Shown here: positions 56,207 through 64,000 of the stretch, in pieces
Layout of the letters: each line of letters starts with the position of its first letter
Numbering within the stretch: position 1 is the stretch's first letter
Source of the DNA: Alteromonas sp. KC3
GTDB lineage: Bacteria; Pseudomonadota; Gammaproteobacteria; Enterobacterales; Alteromonadaceae
Reading direction: 5' to 3'
Length of the DNA: 64,000 nt
NCBI RefSeq assembly: GCF_016756315.1
Contig: NZ_AP024235.1
Span: 3,906,001 to 3,970,000, forward strand
Position numbers and translations under genes: made by a program
The notes under the pieces: model-generated
The model's input: only the letters and a program-made list of their open reading frames with translations
What the model was told of the DNA's origin: nothing
Database searches by the model: none

Positions 56207-57055
56207 TTATCGAAGGCGCTTTTTTATTTCTTTTACAATTTGTTGATGATTTAACGATTGATCAATGGACTCAAATAACAAATTGAACCCTCTACTCAAC
56301 TTAAACGGAATTGTCTTTACTCTGACGTAAAAGGGTGCTCGACGCCCAAAATAGTCTGTTTCAGGGCCGACTTGCTCAAGCGGAAAGCCGATAAATCTGA
56401 GACTCTTTGCCAAACGAGGTTCAACCATAATAAAAGCATGATTAATATTGTTTTTTAGCAATACCGACATCGCAGTAAAGTACAAACCGATCGCCACATA
56501 GGGGTAGCATTGAATCTCGTTTTTGAGGGAGCGTGTTGAGCGGCGAGTTTTCTTGTACTCAGATTTAACGTGCTTACGCCGAAACTCTCTGGGTACGGCA
56601 AGACGAGAAACCTCAGCTATTTTATCTTGCCGCAAATCATCAGGGCTAATGTCTTCTTCGTTAAATCCATTTTCTAAATAATGTTGCATTGGAAGCTGTT
56701 GATTTTCGTTTTCAGGCCGCACTACTCTGACTGTGCCGGCGAGCTTTCCTGTTGGCCGATGCTGCAAAAAACAATGAATAGAATATCTGTCAAATTGATC
56801 TGTCTCTAGTAGCGTTTCTCGGCGTCGCTCAAGTCCCAATTCTTCGCTGAATACGTCGTGACGAATAGAGAAAGTACTATTTCTTTCTTCTTCGGTTTTA
56901 GCCACTTTCGGCGTAAAGATATGAGGAAAATGCTCACTTATCTCTCGCACTTTCTTATCAGCAACGTTAGCCATAACTTTTTTGACAACTGGACCCGCTA
57001 ATAGGCTCGATAATCCTTTTTTGAATTTCTTTTTAGATGTTGCTTTAGTAGCCAT
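56207..57055 (-). CDS. PEP-CTERM/exosortase-system-type acyltransferase (FeeM-like GNAT)
   Basis: The 282-residue protein fits the GNAT acyltransferases found beside exosortase systems and the FeeM-type N-acyl amino acid synthases: IRHDVFSEELGLERR, TGKLAGTVRVVRPENENQQL, KIAEVSRLAVPREFRRKH, YPYVAIGLYFTAMSVLLKNN and IGFPLEQVGPETDYFGRRAP. It would transfer an acyl chain to an amine substrate, perhaps an amino acid, to give a signal or membrane lipid. No exosortase or PEP-CTERM protein is in the window. The N-terminal 50 residues are basic. Confidence 0.75.
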   Translation of the reverse strand: MATKATSKKKFKKGLSSLLAGPVVKKVMANVADKKVREISEHFPHIFTPKVAKTEEERNSTFSIRHDVFSEELGLERRRETLLETDQFDRYSIHCFLQHRPTGKLAGTVRVVRPENENQQLPMQHYLENGFNEEDISPDDLRQDKIAEVSRLAVPREFRRKHVKSEYKKTRRSTRSLKNEIQCYPYVAIGLYFTAMSVLLKNNINHAFIMVEPRLAKSLRFIGFPLEQVGPETDYFGRRAPFYVRVKTIPFKLSRGFNLLFESIDQSLNHQQIVKEIKKRLR

Positions 57056-57252
57056 AAATACAATCCGATATCCGATTTGAGGCTTTGTGAACTAGGAGGG
57101 ACCCAAAGTGAAAATGATTATCGCCCTTATTGCGCTACTTATCTTTACGCCACATTGTGAAAAAACGTTCATCTAGTATTTGGTGTAACTAAGAAGCAAG
57201 CTGTATTGCTTTTATGCAATTTTTGAACAAAGCTTGACGTAGAATACGTACG

Positions 57253-57266
57253 AATCTGTACAGATT
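57253..57266. promoter_or_regulatory. Perfect 14-bp palindrome before the second solo binding protein
   Basis: AATCTGTACAGATT is fully self-complementary and sits 20 bases before the ATG at 57287, about 200 bases from the acyltransferase start on the other strand. TTGACG lies 17 bases upstream as a possible -35. The CTGTACAG core recalls LuxR- or TetR-type operators, but no regulator is adjacent. Confidence 0.4.
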
Positions 57267-57286
57267 AAGTCAATGAGTAGCCAGTA

Positions 57287-58276
57287 ATGATGTATCTTAG
57301 TGTCGGTCATTTCGATGTAGCGCAACGGCCTATCGTCAACAGTCTTTTGCTGTTGAGCTTGTTTTTTACTTTTACTGTCATCGCCTCCACAAATGCCCTA
57401 AGTGCCACTACCACTCAAGAAATTCAGCAGATAAAAATAATTCCAAGCAGCAAACTCGATTTTCGTTCCCACAAATATTATTCATCACTTCTTAAACTAG
57501 CATTGGATAAAACGGCACAAGAATATGGAGACGCGAAACTCGTCGAGACAGCCGGAACGATGATGCAAGACAGAGCATTTAGTGGTCTGAACTCAAAGAG
57601 CACTATTGACGTATTTTGGTCTGTTACTTCTGCGTCGCGCGAAGCACAGTCAATTCCAATTCGAGTGCCATTACTAGAGGGCATTATGGGTTATCGCGTA
57701 TCACTCATTCGAAAACTCGATACTCATAGGTTTGCAAATGCTAATGAATTAAGAAAACTTATAGCGGGTCAAGGTCACGATTGGCCTGACTTGGAAATCT
57801 TAAGTGCAAATGGGTACCTTGTATGGGGAGCGAGCGATTATGACTCGCTTATAGATTTATTGCGTAAGAAAAGAATCGACTATTTTCCAAGAGCAATTAA
57901 TGAAGTGGTGACAGAGTACAATTACCATCAAGACCCCACTTTAGCCATTGAATCACAATTTCTGCTGCACTATCCCTCATTTATGTTTTTCTTTGTTTCG
58001 CAAAACAGTCCTGAGTTAGCAGAACGAATTGAACGAGGTCTTCAACTAGCAAAAGCAGATGGAAGCTTTAATGACCTATTTGACCAGTACATTGACCTGG
58101 CAATACTCAATGCGACTCTTGACCTTTCAAACAGAGCGGTATTAACGCTTCAAAACCCCTTCCATTCGATAAAAACAAGACAACTTAGCGAATGCTTTAG
58201 ATACGAAGGACCAATAGCGGCTTTGATAGATGAGCGCGCTCCTTTGTCAGAAGCAGCTTGCGCATATTTAAAATAG
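57287..58276 (+). CDS. Solo periplasmic binding protein (amino-acid-type SBP)
   Basis: The 329-residue protein has a signal peptide (VNSLLLLSLFFTFTVIASTN then ALSA). The mature part fits family-3 solute-binding proteins with RVPLLEGIMGYRVSLIRKLD, and SFMFFFVSQNSPELAERIER. No transporter genes are nearby, so it may feed a sensor or be a stand-alone scavenger. It is transcribed divergently from the acyltransferase gene and followed by the dienelactone hydrolase gene 110 bases on. It differs from the other solo protein at 46965-47957 in sequence, but the type is the same. Confidence 0.65.
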   Translation: MMYLSVGHFDVAQRPIVNSLLLLSLFFTFTVIASTNALSATTTQEIQQIKIIPSSKLDFRSHKYYSSLLKLALDKTAQEYGDAKLVETAGTMMQDRAFSGLNSKSTIDVFWSVTSASREAQSIPIRVPLLEGIMGYRVSLIRKLDTHRFANANELRKLIAGQGHDWPDLEILSANGYLVWGASDYDSLIDLLRKKRIDYFPRAINEVVTEYNYHQDPTLAIESQFLLHYPSFMFFFVSQNSPELAERIERGLQLAKADGSFNDLFDQYIDLAILNATLDLSNRAVLTLQNPFHSIKTRQLSECFRYEGPIAALIDERAPLSEAACAYLK

Positions 58277-58387
58277 TAACTTGTTTGTTGGGCTGTTTTA
58301 ATTAACTACTGTCTAGTAAAGTGACTTGTGCTTAGGGCTATTAGTAGCGTTTTGCTTACCTTACCTGAACAGCTATGGAGTACCGTC

Positions 58388-59266
58388 ATGTGTGATGAAA
58401 AAACCGAATTAGATATTCAACAAAACTTGAATGAATCCACGTTGAATCGTCGCGACTTTAACAAATTACTCGCGTTAGGCGGTTTGGCATTAAGCTTTCC
58501 GCAATTCGCTATTTCAAGTGACAACGTTCAGTCCAAAGACGTTATTGTTAACACCCCCTCCGGTAACGCTGATGCGTATTTTGTTCATCCGCATAAAGGT
58601 AAACATCCTGCGATATTAATGTGGCCAGATATTAAGGGGCTTCGTCCCGCTTTCAAACAAATGGCAAGACGCTTGGCAAGCAGTGGTTATGCCGTACTTG
58701 TAGTAAACCCTTTTTATCGTGACGTTACAGGGCTAGCACTACCAGAAGAAATTAGTTTTCCGTCAAAAAAAGCATGGGACATTTTAAGAGGTTATCGAAA
58801 ACGCTTAACTACCAATGCGGTTACTGAAGACGCCAAAGCATTCTTTGCATTTTTGGACAAACAACCAAACGTAAATACAAACGTTGGCGCCGCAGCAATG
58901 GGATACTGTATGAGCGGTGCTTTTGTTATGCGCGCGGCAGCTGAAATGCCAGACAGACTTAAGGCCATTGCCAGTTTTCACGGTGGTGGACTAGCTACCG
59001 ATACACAGGACAGTCCACACCACACTGTAGTCCGTTCAAAAGCCGCAGCATTGCACGCCATTGCTGAAAACGATGATGCCAAAGCACCTGAAATGAAAAA
59101 GCTTTTGAAAATGGCGTACAACCAGGCTCAACTTGAAGCAGAAATCGAGGTCTACGAAGATACACTGCATGGATGGTGTCCACCCGACTCACGAGCATAT
59201 AATGAGAAGCAGGCTGACCGCGCATGGGATAGAGCGCTTGAATTATTTAATAAACATCTAGTTTAG
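58388..59266 (+). CDS. Dienelactone hydrolase family protein, Tat-exported
   Basis: It has 292 residues from the ATG at 58388, which has GGAG 7 bases upstream; a GTG 20 codons earlier is rejected. The N-terminus has a twin-arginine motif (NRRDFNKLLALGGLALS). The alpha/beta-hydrolase core has the Cys nucleophile in MGYCMSGAFV (near 173), an Asp and the His in LHGWCPPDSRAYNE. The family hydrolyses dienelactones and similar esters; the actual substrate is not known. Export to the periplasm is inferred from the Tat motif. A following DGC gene is not obviously linked. Confidence 0.85.
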   Translation: MCDEKTELDIQQNLNESTLNRRDFNKLLALGGLALSFPQFAISSDNVQSKDVIVNTPSGNADAYFVHPHKGKHPAILMWPDIKGLRPAFKQMARRLASSGYAVLVVNPFYRDVTGLALPEEISFPSKKAWDILRGYRKRLTTNAVTEDAKAFFAFLDKQPNVNTNVGAAAMGYCMSGAFVMRAAAEMPDRLKAIASFHGGGLATDTQDSPHHTVVRSKAAALHAIAENDDAKAPEMKKLLKMAYNQAQLEAEIEVYEDTLHGWCPPDSRAYNEKQADRAWDRALELFNKHLV

Positions 59267-59537
59267 TCTTTGTGTAGAGGCGATGATTATCGGTGTAGCG
59301 CTTTTAATGACATAATCGAGTAGGTCATCACTAACTTCTTCACAGAAGTAAGGCGCCGATCACAAATTATTACTTCCTCAATGCCAGTAATTCAGTTAGT
59401 TTAGTGACATTAGCCGCGGCGAGACCAACATTGTTATACAACCGTTTGTTTTGCCAACTTGCTTAGCCACTTCACATTAATAATAACTATTTGGCAGCAC
59501 GTTACACCGGACGTTTAAGTGCTTGAGAGTGTTAACA

Positions 59538-61280
59538 ATGCATTTAAGATGTCTGTTGCTTTGTTTAATTTTCGGTTTACTGTCGCTACCTGCACATGCG
59601 GTTGAGCGAGACCAAGCTATTATCGATTTATCGCAACATAAAGCTCTTACAGCTGGCAAATACGCCAACTTTTTTCAAGAATCTTCCGCCCCCCTTACCT
59701 TACAACAAGCAATCGAACAGTTTGATTCTACGCCTTTGAAAATGGGAAGTGGCCAGTCATTGTCGCTAGGTATAAGCGTAGCGCCCGTGTGGCTAAAAGT
59801 GAGGCTATTGCTTCCCGCCAACGAAGACCCGTTATATCGCATAAGTGTAGAAACACCTTGGCTTGACCATATTGATGCGTGGCTTGTTCATGAAGGACAA
59901 ATTCTTCGACACGTGCGCGGCGGCGATGCGTTGGCCTATTCAGATAGACCCATGCAATATCGTTACTTTGCCTTCGAGTCATCAATGCCAGCGGGAGAAA
60001 CCGTACTTTACATGCGTGTTGAAACAGTAGGCCCCATGGCAATTCCCTTGTATATCTCAGAGGCGAAACTTGCTACTCAACGCGATGTATCGAGTGGTTA
60101 TCAGTATGGTTTTTTGTACGGCATTATGGTTGCCCTCGCTATCTATAATTTAATTATTTATTTTAGTATTCGACATCGAGAGTACGGGCTTTACGCGTTA
60201 TATCTTTTGGGTTTTGTGGCCAACAGTCTCTCTTATACCGGGCAGCTTCATACGTGGATTACCCCTGATTGGGGCCCTTATTTTCAAGATTGGATGGATA
60301 TCTTCTTGATGATCACGTATTCAATTGCCGGGTTACATTTTGCGCGGGTGTTGTTAAATACGCGTCTTTACGCCCCGCTTCTAGACAAACTTACCATAGG
60401 CGTTACTGTCGTTATTCCCATTGGCATGCTTATAAGTGCAGCGTTAAATCAATTGACCATCGCGTTGCTGCTTGCTTTTATTCTTAACAGTAGTTTTGCC
60501 GTTCTGTTCATTGTGCTAGGTCATCAGGCGTTGAAAAACGATGTACCGGCAGCGCGCTTATTTCTTATGTGTTCAGTAACCGCAGCCACGTGTATCTGTA
60601 TATCAACAGCGGCAGTATGGGGTTTAGTGCCTTATAACGATTTCACTTTCAAGCTCATAGAACTCGGTGTGGCTTTTGAGGCAATTTTCTTGGCGTTTTT
60701 GCTTGCCCAGCGTTTTAGATTAGCAGAAATAGACAAGCAAATTGCTGAGCGCAGTGCACGCCAAGACGCGCTTACGGGGCTGAATAACCGTACGGGGTTC
60801 GAGCATTTAGTTTACCCAGTGTGGCATCAACTTGTTCGCAGAAAAAGGGATTTATCCTTAGTACTGATAGACATTGATCACTTCAAAAATATCAATGATC
60901 TATACGGGCATGCGATAGGCGATGAAGTACTACGCTGCGTGGCAGCACTGCTTGAACATGGTAGCCGGCGTGGTGACATTATCGCGAGATGGGGAGGCGA
61001 AGAGTTTCTACTATTTCTTCCCGATACAAACGAAGCACAGGCTAATACGCATGCTAAAAGGCTGCGGGTTCTGATAGAAGACGCCGTTATTGATAGTGGC
61101 GAAGCGAACATACAATTCACCGCAAGTTTTGGAGTATGCGGCACGAAAGACGGCTTGTTAAGTGAAACAAAGTTAAACGATGATGCATTAGAACATATCA
61201 TCAACCTTGCCGATAAAGCACTTTACGATGTTAAACAATCGGGAAGAAATAGTGTTCAAGTTGCAAGTGAAGTGCTTTAG
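59538..61280 (+). CDS. Diguanylate cyclase with 7TMR-DISM sensor
   Basis: Makes c-di-GMP. It has 580 residues from the ATG at 59538 (a TTG five codons earlier lacks a ribosome site). Order: signal peptide; 7TMR-DISM extracellular domain (about 30-175); seven membrane segments (about 180-385); and a GGDEF domain with the active motif GGEEF near 485 (IIARWGGEEFLLFLPDT) and RDLSLVLIDIDHFKNINDLY. The inhibitory I-site RxxD position reads RRGD (SRRGDIIARW), so product inhibition is plausible. Sensed ligand unknown, likely a carbohydrate or small periplasmic signal. Confidence 0.93.
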   Translation: MHLRCLLLCLIFGLLSLPAHAVERDQAIIDLSQHKALTAGKYANFFQESSAPLTLQQAIEQFDSTPLKMGSGQSLSLGISVAPVWLKVRLLLPANEDPLYRISVETPWLDHIDAWLVHEGQILRHVRGGDALAYSDRPMQYRYFAFESSMPAGETVLYMRVETVGPMAIPLYISEAKLATQRDVSSGYQYGFLYGIMVALAIYNLIIYFSIRHREYGLYALYLLGFVANSLSYTGQLHTWITPDWGPYFQDWMDIFLMITYSIAGLHFARVLLNTRLYAPLLDKLTIGVTVVIPIGMLISAALNQLTIALLLAFILNSSFAVLFIVLGHQALKNDVPAARLFLMCSVTAATCICISTAAVWGLVPYNDFTFKLIELGVAFEAIFLAFLLAQRFRLAEIDKQIAERSARQDALTGLNNRTGFEHLVYPVWHQLVRRKRDLSLVLIDIDHFKNINDLYGHAIGDEVLRCVAALLEHGSRRGDIIARWGGEEFLLFLPDTNEAQANTHAKRLRVLIEDAVIDSGEANIQFTASFGVCGTKDGLLSETKLNDDALEHIINLADKALYDVKQSGRNSVQVASEVL

Positions 61281-61317
61281 GCAAAGAAATAGCGTGTTTT
61301 AATACGAAATCGTGCAA

Positions 61318-61353
61318 TGCAGAGGCGATGTACCTGCCTCTGCAATACTTTTT
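61318..61353 (+). terminator. Terminator after the diguanylate cyclase gene
   Basis: TGCAGAGGC and GCCTCTGCA form a perfect 9-bp stem with a 9-base loop, followed by ATACTTTTT. It lies between two convergent genes. Confidence 0.75.
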
Positions 61354-61357
61354 AGAA

Positions 61358-62080
61358 CTAGGTTGGCGTAAAGGCCATATTCATTGACTGTTGTTTTTCG
61401 GCTTTGTGCACGTTAAATACAATAAAAAGCAAAAATGTAGAATACAGTGACGCTAATGTAACAATATACCCAGAAGCATCGACCCCGCTTGTAAATACCA
61501 TGCCACTAATAAGCGCAATAGGCGTATAAGATACACCGTTTTTCCAGTGTTTTAGTAACGCGTACCAAATCTGCTCCCCTTGATGGCGGGAAAGGCTCAA
61601 GCCTTTACAAAAATGGGCTAAAACGTACGGCATTATCTGAGTAACAAAAACTAACACCCCTGCTAGCACTACGCTTATTGCCTCCATTGCGCCAAATTGC
61701 ATATTGTTAATGGGCATACTTGCTGCCCCCACCTGCTGCAAGGCTTGTGTTATCCAACCCGCAACCCCCATTCCCACCATGCTTAAAGCAAAGCAGCCAA
61801 TTAAAACGGGAAGAAACAGCGACTGTTGTAAGGAAAGCTCAGACAATACGCCGCTTAATGACCCCGTTCTGAATTTAGTGGTAACCACACACACTACAAG
61901 CGAAATTAGTGCGATATAAGCCGTCATCTTAAGGGCAAATAGCTCAAACGGTATGTTACATATCAGGTAGGACAATAGCCCTAGTCCAACACTGATAGCT
62001 GGGTTTTCAACGATAAACTGTGCCATATCCTTATAGGCCCGAGCATGTTCTCGGTAAGAGAGTTGTGTATGAATATGCAT
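61358..62080 (-). CDS. Multi-pass membrane protein, Yip1-like
   Basis: It has 240 residues from the ATG at 62080, with GAGG 8 bases upstream; a further 36 codons upstream are rejected. Five to six hydrophobic segments are visible (ISVGLGLLSYLICNIPFELF; LISLVVCVVTT; LFLPVLIGCFALSMVGMGVA; IALISGMVFTSGV; LYSTFLLFIVFNVH). The layout resembles Yip1-domain proteins, but the match is weak and the function is unknown. Inner-membrane location is expected. It is convergent with the diguanylate cyclase. Confidence 0.55.
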   Translation of the reverse strand: MHIHTQLSYREHARAYKDMAQFIVENPAISVGLGLLSYLICNIPFELFALKMTAYIALISLVVCVVTTKFRTGSLSGVLSELSLQQSLFLPVLIGCFALSMVGMGVAGWITQALQQVGAASMPINNMQFGAMEAISVVLAGVLVFVTQIMPYVLAHFCKGLSLSRHQGEQIWYALLKHWKNGVSYTPIALISGMVFTSGVDASGYIVTLASLYSTFLLFIVFNVHKAEKQQSMNMAFTPT

Positions 62081-62279
62081 TGGGTCGACCTCAGTAGCAG
62101 AATCGCAACTATAGCGGTCAGGTTGAACAAAAAAAGTTAACTTTGCCCCATTAGGTATGCCAAATGAAACAAAGGTATCACAAACCATACGAAGAGAAAG
62201 TGATTGTCATAAGAGGCTGGCGCTTTCTGCGTAAGCGAAACCATAAACACAAAGCGATGAAAACACGTGCTTAATTAAC

Positions 62280-63542
62280 TTATTTCTTTGTAGATTTAAG
62301 GTTGTTCAAAGCCTCTTCAAAAATCATCACTCTGTGATCGTTATTTCTTCGGGCTAATTCCAGCGCTTTCTTACGATGTTTTAGCGCCATATCCTTTTCG
62401 CCTTTGGCCAAATACAAATCAGCAAGTGTGTCATAAGCATTACCAGAGTGGGGATACAAAGACAGCCAATACTGCACAATGGCTTCAGCCTCAGTGTAGC
62501 GTTCTTCATTTATTAAAACGTACACTATGCGTTTTAAGCGATTTCGATTGTAAAATCTTTCACCCTTGGGAAGCGCCATAAAGCCATATTGCTCACTCAA
62601 CTCAGAAAAGTGAGCTTTAATATTACGAAGCGTGGCGCCATTTTCCCCAGCAACAAAATTGCGATAGTTAACATCCCATCTCTGAGCAGGAAAGATAAGT
62701 TCAAACCCTGACATTATTGCTGGCAAAACCGCCGCATAGGACTGCTTGTCGATTAATTCCCATTTGAACGAGACCTTTTGGGGCAAATATGGCGACAATG
62801 CTCTTTCTAGCTTTTCGTAGTCATCCACAATCTTAGGGTTACGAGCCGCGCCACCTTCCGGCATTGATATATATAGATATCGCTTGTCTTCTGGCTGCTG
62901 CCTTACCGACTCTATTACTTTGTCAAAGATTGTTTCTTTACCGTAACCAACCGCTTTAAAGTCCGCTTGATTAATGACTATGTAACCAGAAAAAAGATGT
63001 GGCTGTTTCCAGAAGCTATGTAAGGTAAAACTTGCAGAAGGAGACAGTCCTATGAGCACTTTGAAGTTCGCTATTCGGTAGTTCTCTTCCAGAAAAGGGA
63101 GAACCTCATGTTGAATGAACGATAGGTATTGATCTTCTTTTCCACCAAACCACAAAGGATCACCGTTAGCGTTTATGGGTTTAGGGGTCATGTCTCTTCT
63201 GGTATCAGGTGCATTTTGAATGCCCACAACAATCGCCTCTGGCATTTGACTGTTCATCGCTTGAAATTGTGCAAATCCAGAAACACTGTGAAACAGCAAT
63301 TCGCCATCTAGAACAACAATAAGCGGGTATGTAACCTTAGAGCCAGTTTCCAAATAATTGACCGGTAGTGAAACATCAATTGTCCGCTTCCCCTTCAGAC
63401 TGTGCGACTCTATGACATGTCGAGATACATTACTAAATGCGCTTTGGCTTTGTGAATTATAAATATCGTGCGACTCATTGGCGTTAGTTTTTGAGGCACT
63501 AACCAAGATGGTAAGGAAAATCCCAAACGTAATATAGCGCAT
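62280..63542 (-). CDS. Esterase D/Fes-like hydrolase with C-terminal TPR
   Basis: The 420-residue protein has a signal peptide (MRYITFGIFLTILVSASKTN). The alpha/beta-hydrolase core matches the esterase D/IroE-like group: YPLIVVLDGELLFHSVSGFA, VVGIQNAPDTRRDMTPKP, and the nucleophile elbow LIGLSPSASFTLHSF (Ser near 168). The C-terminal 100 residues carry two TPR-like units (EEAEAIVQYWLSLYPHSGNAYD-type; shown as AEAIVQYWLSLYPHSGNA, then DLYLAKGEKDMALKHRKKAL). Substrates of such proteins include siderophores and other esters. The TPR tail is an addition to the usual single-domain form. Confidence 0.8.
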   Translation of the reverse strand: MRYITFGIFLTILVSASKTNANESHDIYNSQSQSAFSNVSRHVIESHSLKGKRTIDVSLPVNYLETGSKVTYPLIVVLDGELLFHSVSGFAQFQAMNSQMPEAIVVGIQNAPDTRRDMTPKPINANGDPLWFGGKEDQYLSFIQHEVLPFLEENYRIANFKVLIGLSPSASFTLHSFWKQPHLFSGYIVINQADFKAVGYGKETIFDKVIESVRQQPEDKRYLYISMPEGGAARNPKIVDDYEKLERALSPYLPQKVSFKWELIDKQSYAAVLPAIMSGFELIFPAQRWDVNYRNFVAGENGATLRNIKAHFSELSEQYGFMALPKGERFYNRNRLKRIVYVLINEERYTEAEAIVQYWLSLYPHSGNAYDTLADLYLAKGEKDMALKHRKKALELARRNNDHRVMIFEEALNNLKSTKK

Positions 63543-63685
63543 CCGTTACTCCACGTAGGCAATTAGTAGAATTGCTTTTTAATAGCAATCTCTTAGGTCT
63601 CACTACCTTATCGATAATTGGTCTGGGTTAAGTAGAAAATAGATGAATACGCGTTTTTGAAGGATTAAAACGCGCATTTAAAGAC

Positions 63686-64000
63686 TTAAGCCTGGCTTTG
63701 GGACTTTTCCCAAATCCGTGCATTTATCATAATCAAGTCACACACTGGATCTTTGATTTCACAGTAAGCGTCTCTATCAAATCTAGTGTGCTTAGATAAC
63801 GACTGCTTCAATCTGGCATAGGCTGTCGCCGATTCAGGATGATTTCTCAGAAAATCTCTGAATAACAGCGCATATTTATAATTTTTAGCACCTACTCTTC
63901 GAATATGAATGTTCGCTTTAAAGCGCCATCGATGAGTTACCCCCTGTAAGTAAATTTTTTTCCATTCATTTTCATCAGATTCGCTTGGCGGCAGGTGATC
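63686..64000 (-). CDS. GrpB (UPF0157) family protein, C-terminal part
   Basis: The minus-strand frame is open from the window edge to a TAA at 63686-63688. It encodes KANIHIRRVGAKNYKYALLF, then RDFLRNHPESATAYARLKQS, then the end DLIMINARIWEKSQSQA. These match the GrpB family (nucleotidyltransferase-like fold of unknown function). The N-terminal part lies outside the window. Confidence 0.8.
   Translation of the reverse strand, partial: DHLPPSESDENEWKKIYLQGVTHRWRFKANIHIRRVGAKNYKYALLFRDFLRNHPESATAYARLKQSLSKHTRFDRDAYCEIKDPVCDLIMINARIWEKSQSQA

Noticed and set aside
57253..57266. LexA-type SOS box
   Set aside because: The palindrome has CTGT and ACAG adjacent with no spacer, unlike the CTGT-N8-ACAG layout, and the downstream gene has no repair role.
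1..64000. CRISPR array, tRNA, rRNA, integrase, transposase or prophage genes
   Set aside because: No regularly spaced repeats, no tRNA-like cloverleaf and no transposase or phage protein was recognised on reading. Short tRNA genes could still be missed without a computed search.

Overview
The window looks like chromosomal DNA of a marine gammaproteobacterium of the Alteromonas type. This rests on the order and content of the ribosomal genes (spc and alpha operons with a 101-residue S14, a 38-residue L36 and a 118-residue S13), the ubiD-fre and rlmB-rnr gene pairs, and a load of secreted proteases, a TonB-dependent receptor and c-di-GMP/phytochrome signalling. No 16S rRNA or tRNA gene was seen, so the genus is inference.

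Layout. (1) 1-17.7 kb, all on the minus strand: a surface-glycan cluster. In transcription order it holds a coiled-coil protein with two WYLxxYPDVA repeats, an FkbM-like/coiled-coil/methyltransferase-like fusion, a small helical protein, wecB and wecC (which make UDP-ManNAcA), two very large multi-domain glycosyltransferase proteins, a heparinase II/III-like protein, a GSCFA protein, an SGNH-like protein, a second methyltransferase-like protein, and an asparagine-synthase-like ATP-PPase without a glutaminase domain that runs off the left edge. Overlapping stop/start codons show tight coupling, but a terminator after wecC splits the cluster. (2) 17.9-26.7 kb, minus strand: the spc operon (rplN to rpmJ) and alpha operon (rpsM to rplQ), with a recognisable S4-responsive leader before rpsM. 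The S10 operon, which precedes rplN in Escherichia coli, is absent; a hybrid histidine kinase sits there instead. (3) 26.7-36.0 kb, minus strand: the hybrid kinase, a DUF4397-like lipoprotein, a secreted subtilase, rlmB and rnr. (4) 36.3-45.3 kb: a Tat-exported PhoD phosphatase convergent with a TonB-dependent receptor, each with a candidate Pho box; a PepSY lipoprotein with cytochrome b561; a Sel1-repeat protein; a TIGR02647 protein; ubiD and fre. (5) 45.4-64 kb: an M28 peptidase, two solo periplasmic binding proteins, a DUF1348/AraC/TetR regulatory group, an S41 peptidase, a PagL-like lipid A deacylase, a glutaredoxin-like protein, a bacteriophytochrome hybrid kinase, an exosortase-type acyltransferase, a dienelactone hydrolase, a 7TMR-DISM diguanylate cyclase, a membrane protein, an esterase with a TPR tail, and the C-terminal end of a GrpB-family protein.

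The least expected signals are outside the genes. Around the TetR gene (48.1-50.6 kb) four sites share an 18-bp pattern, (G/T)(T/C)ATAC-N6-GT(A/C)TAC or close to it. Two of them bracket a roughly 270-bp element with 27-bp terminal inverted repeats and nested internal hairpins. Part of that element (54 bp) has a second, ungapped copy near 42.5 kb, in which the outer stem keeps its pairing through compensating changes. In the glycan cluster, the combination of UDP-ManNAcA synthesis, a synthetase-only asparagine-synthase homologue, a heparinase-like protein and paired methyltransferase-like domains suggests an amidated uronic-acid surface polymer. That function is inference.
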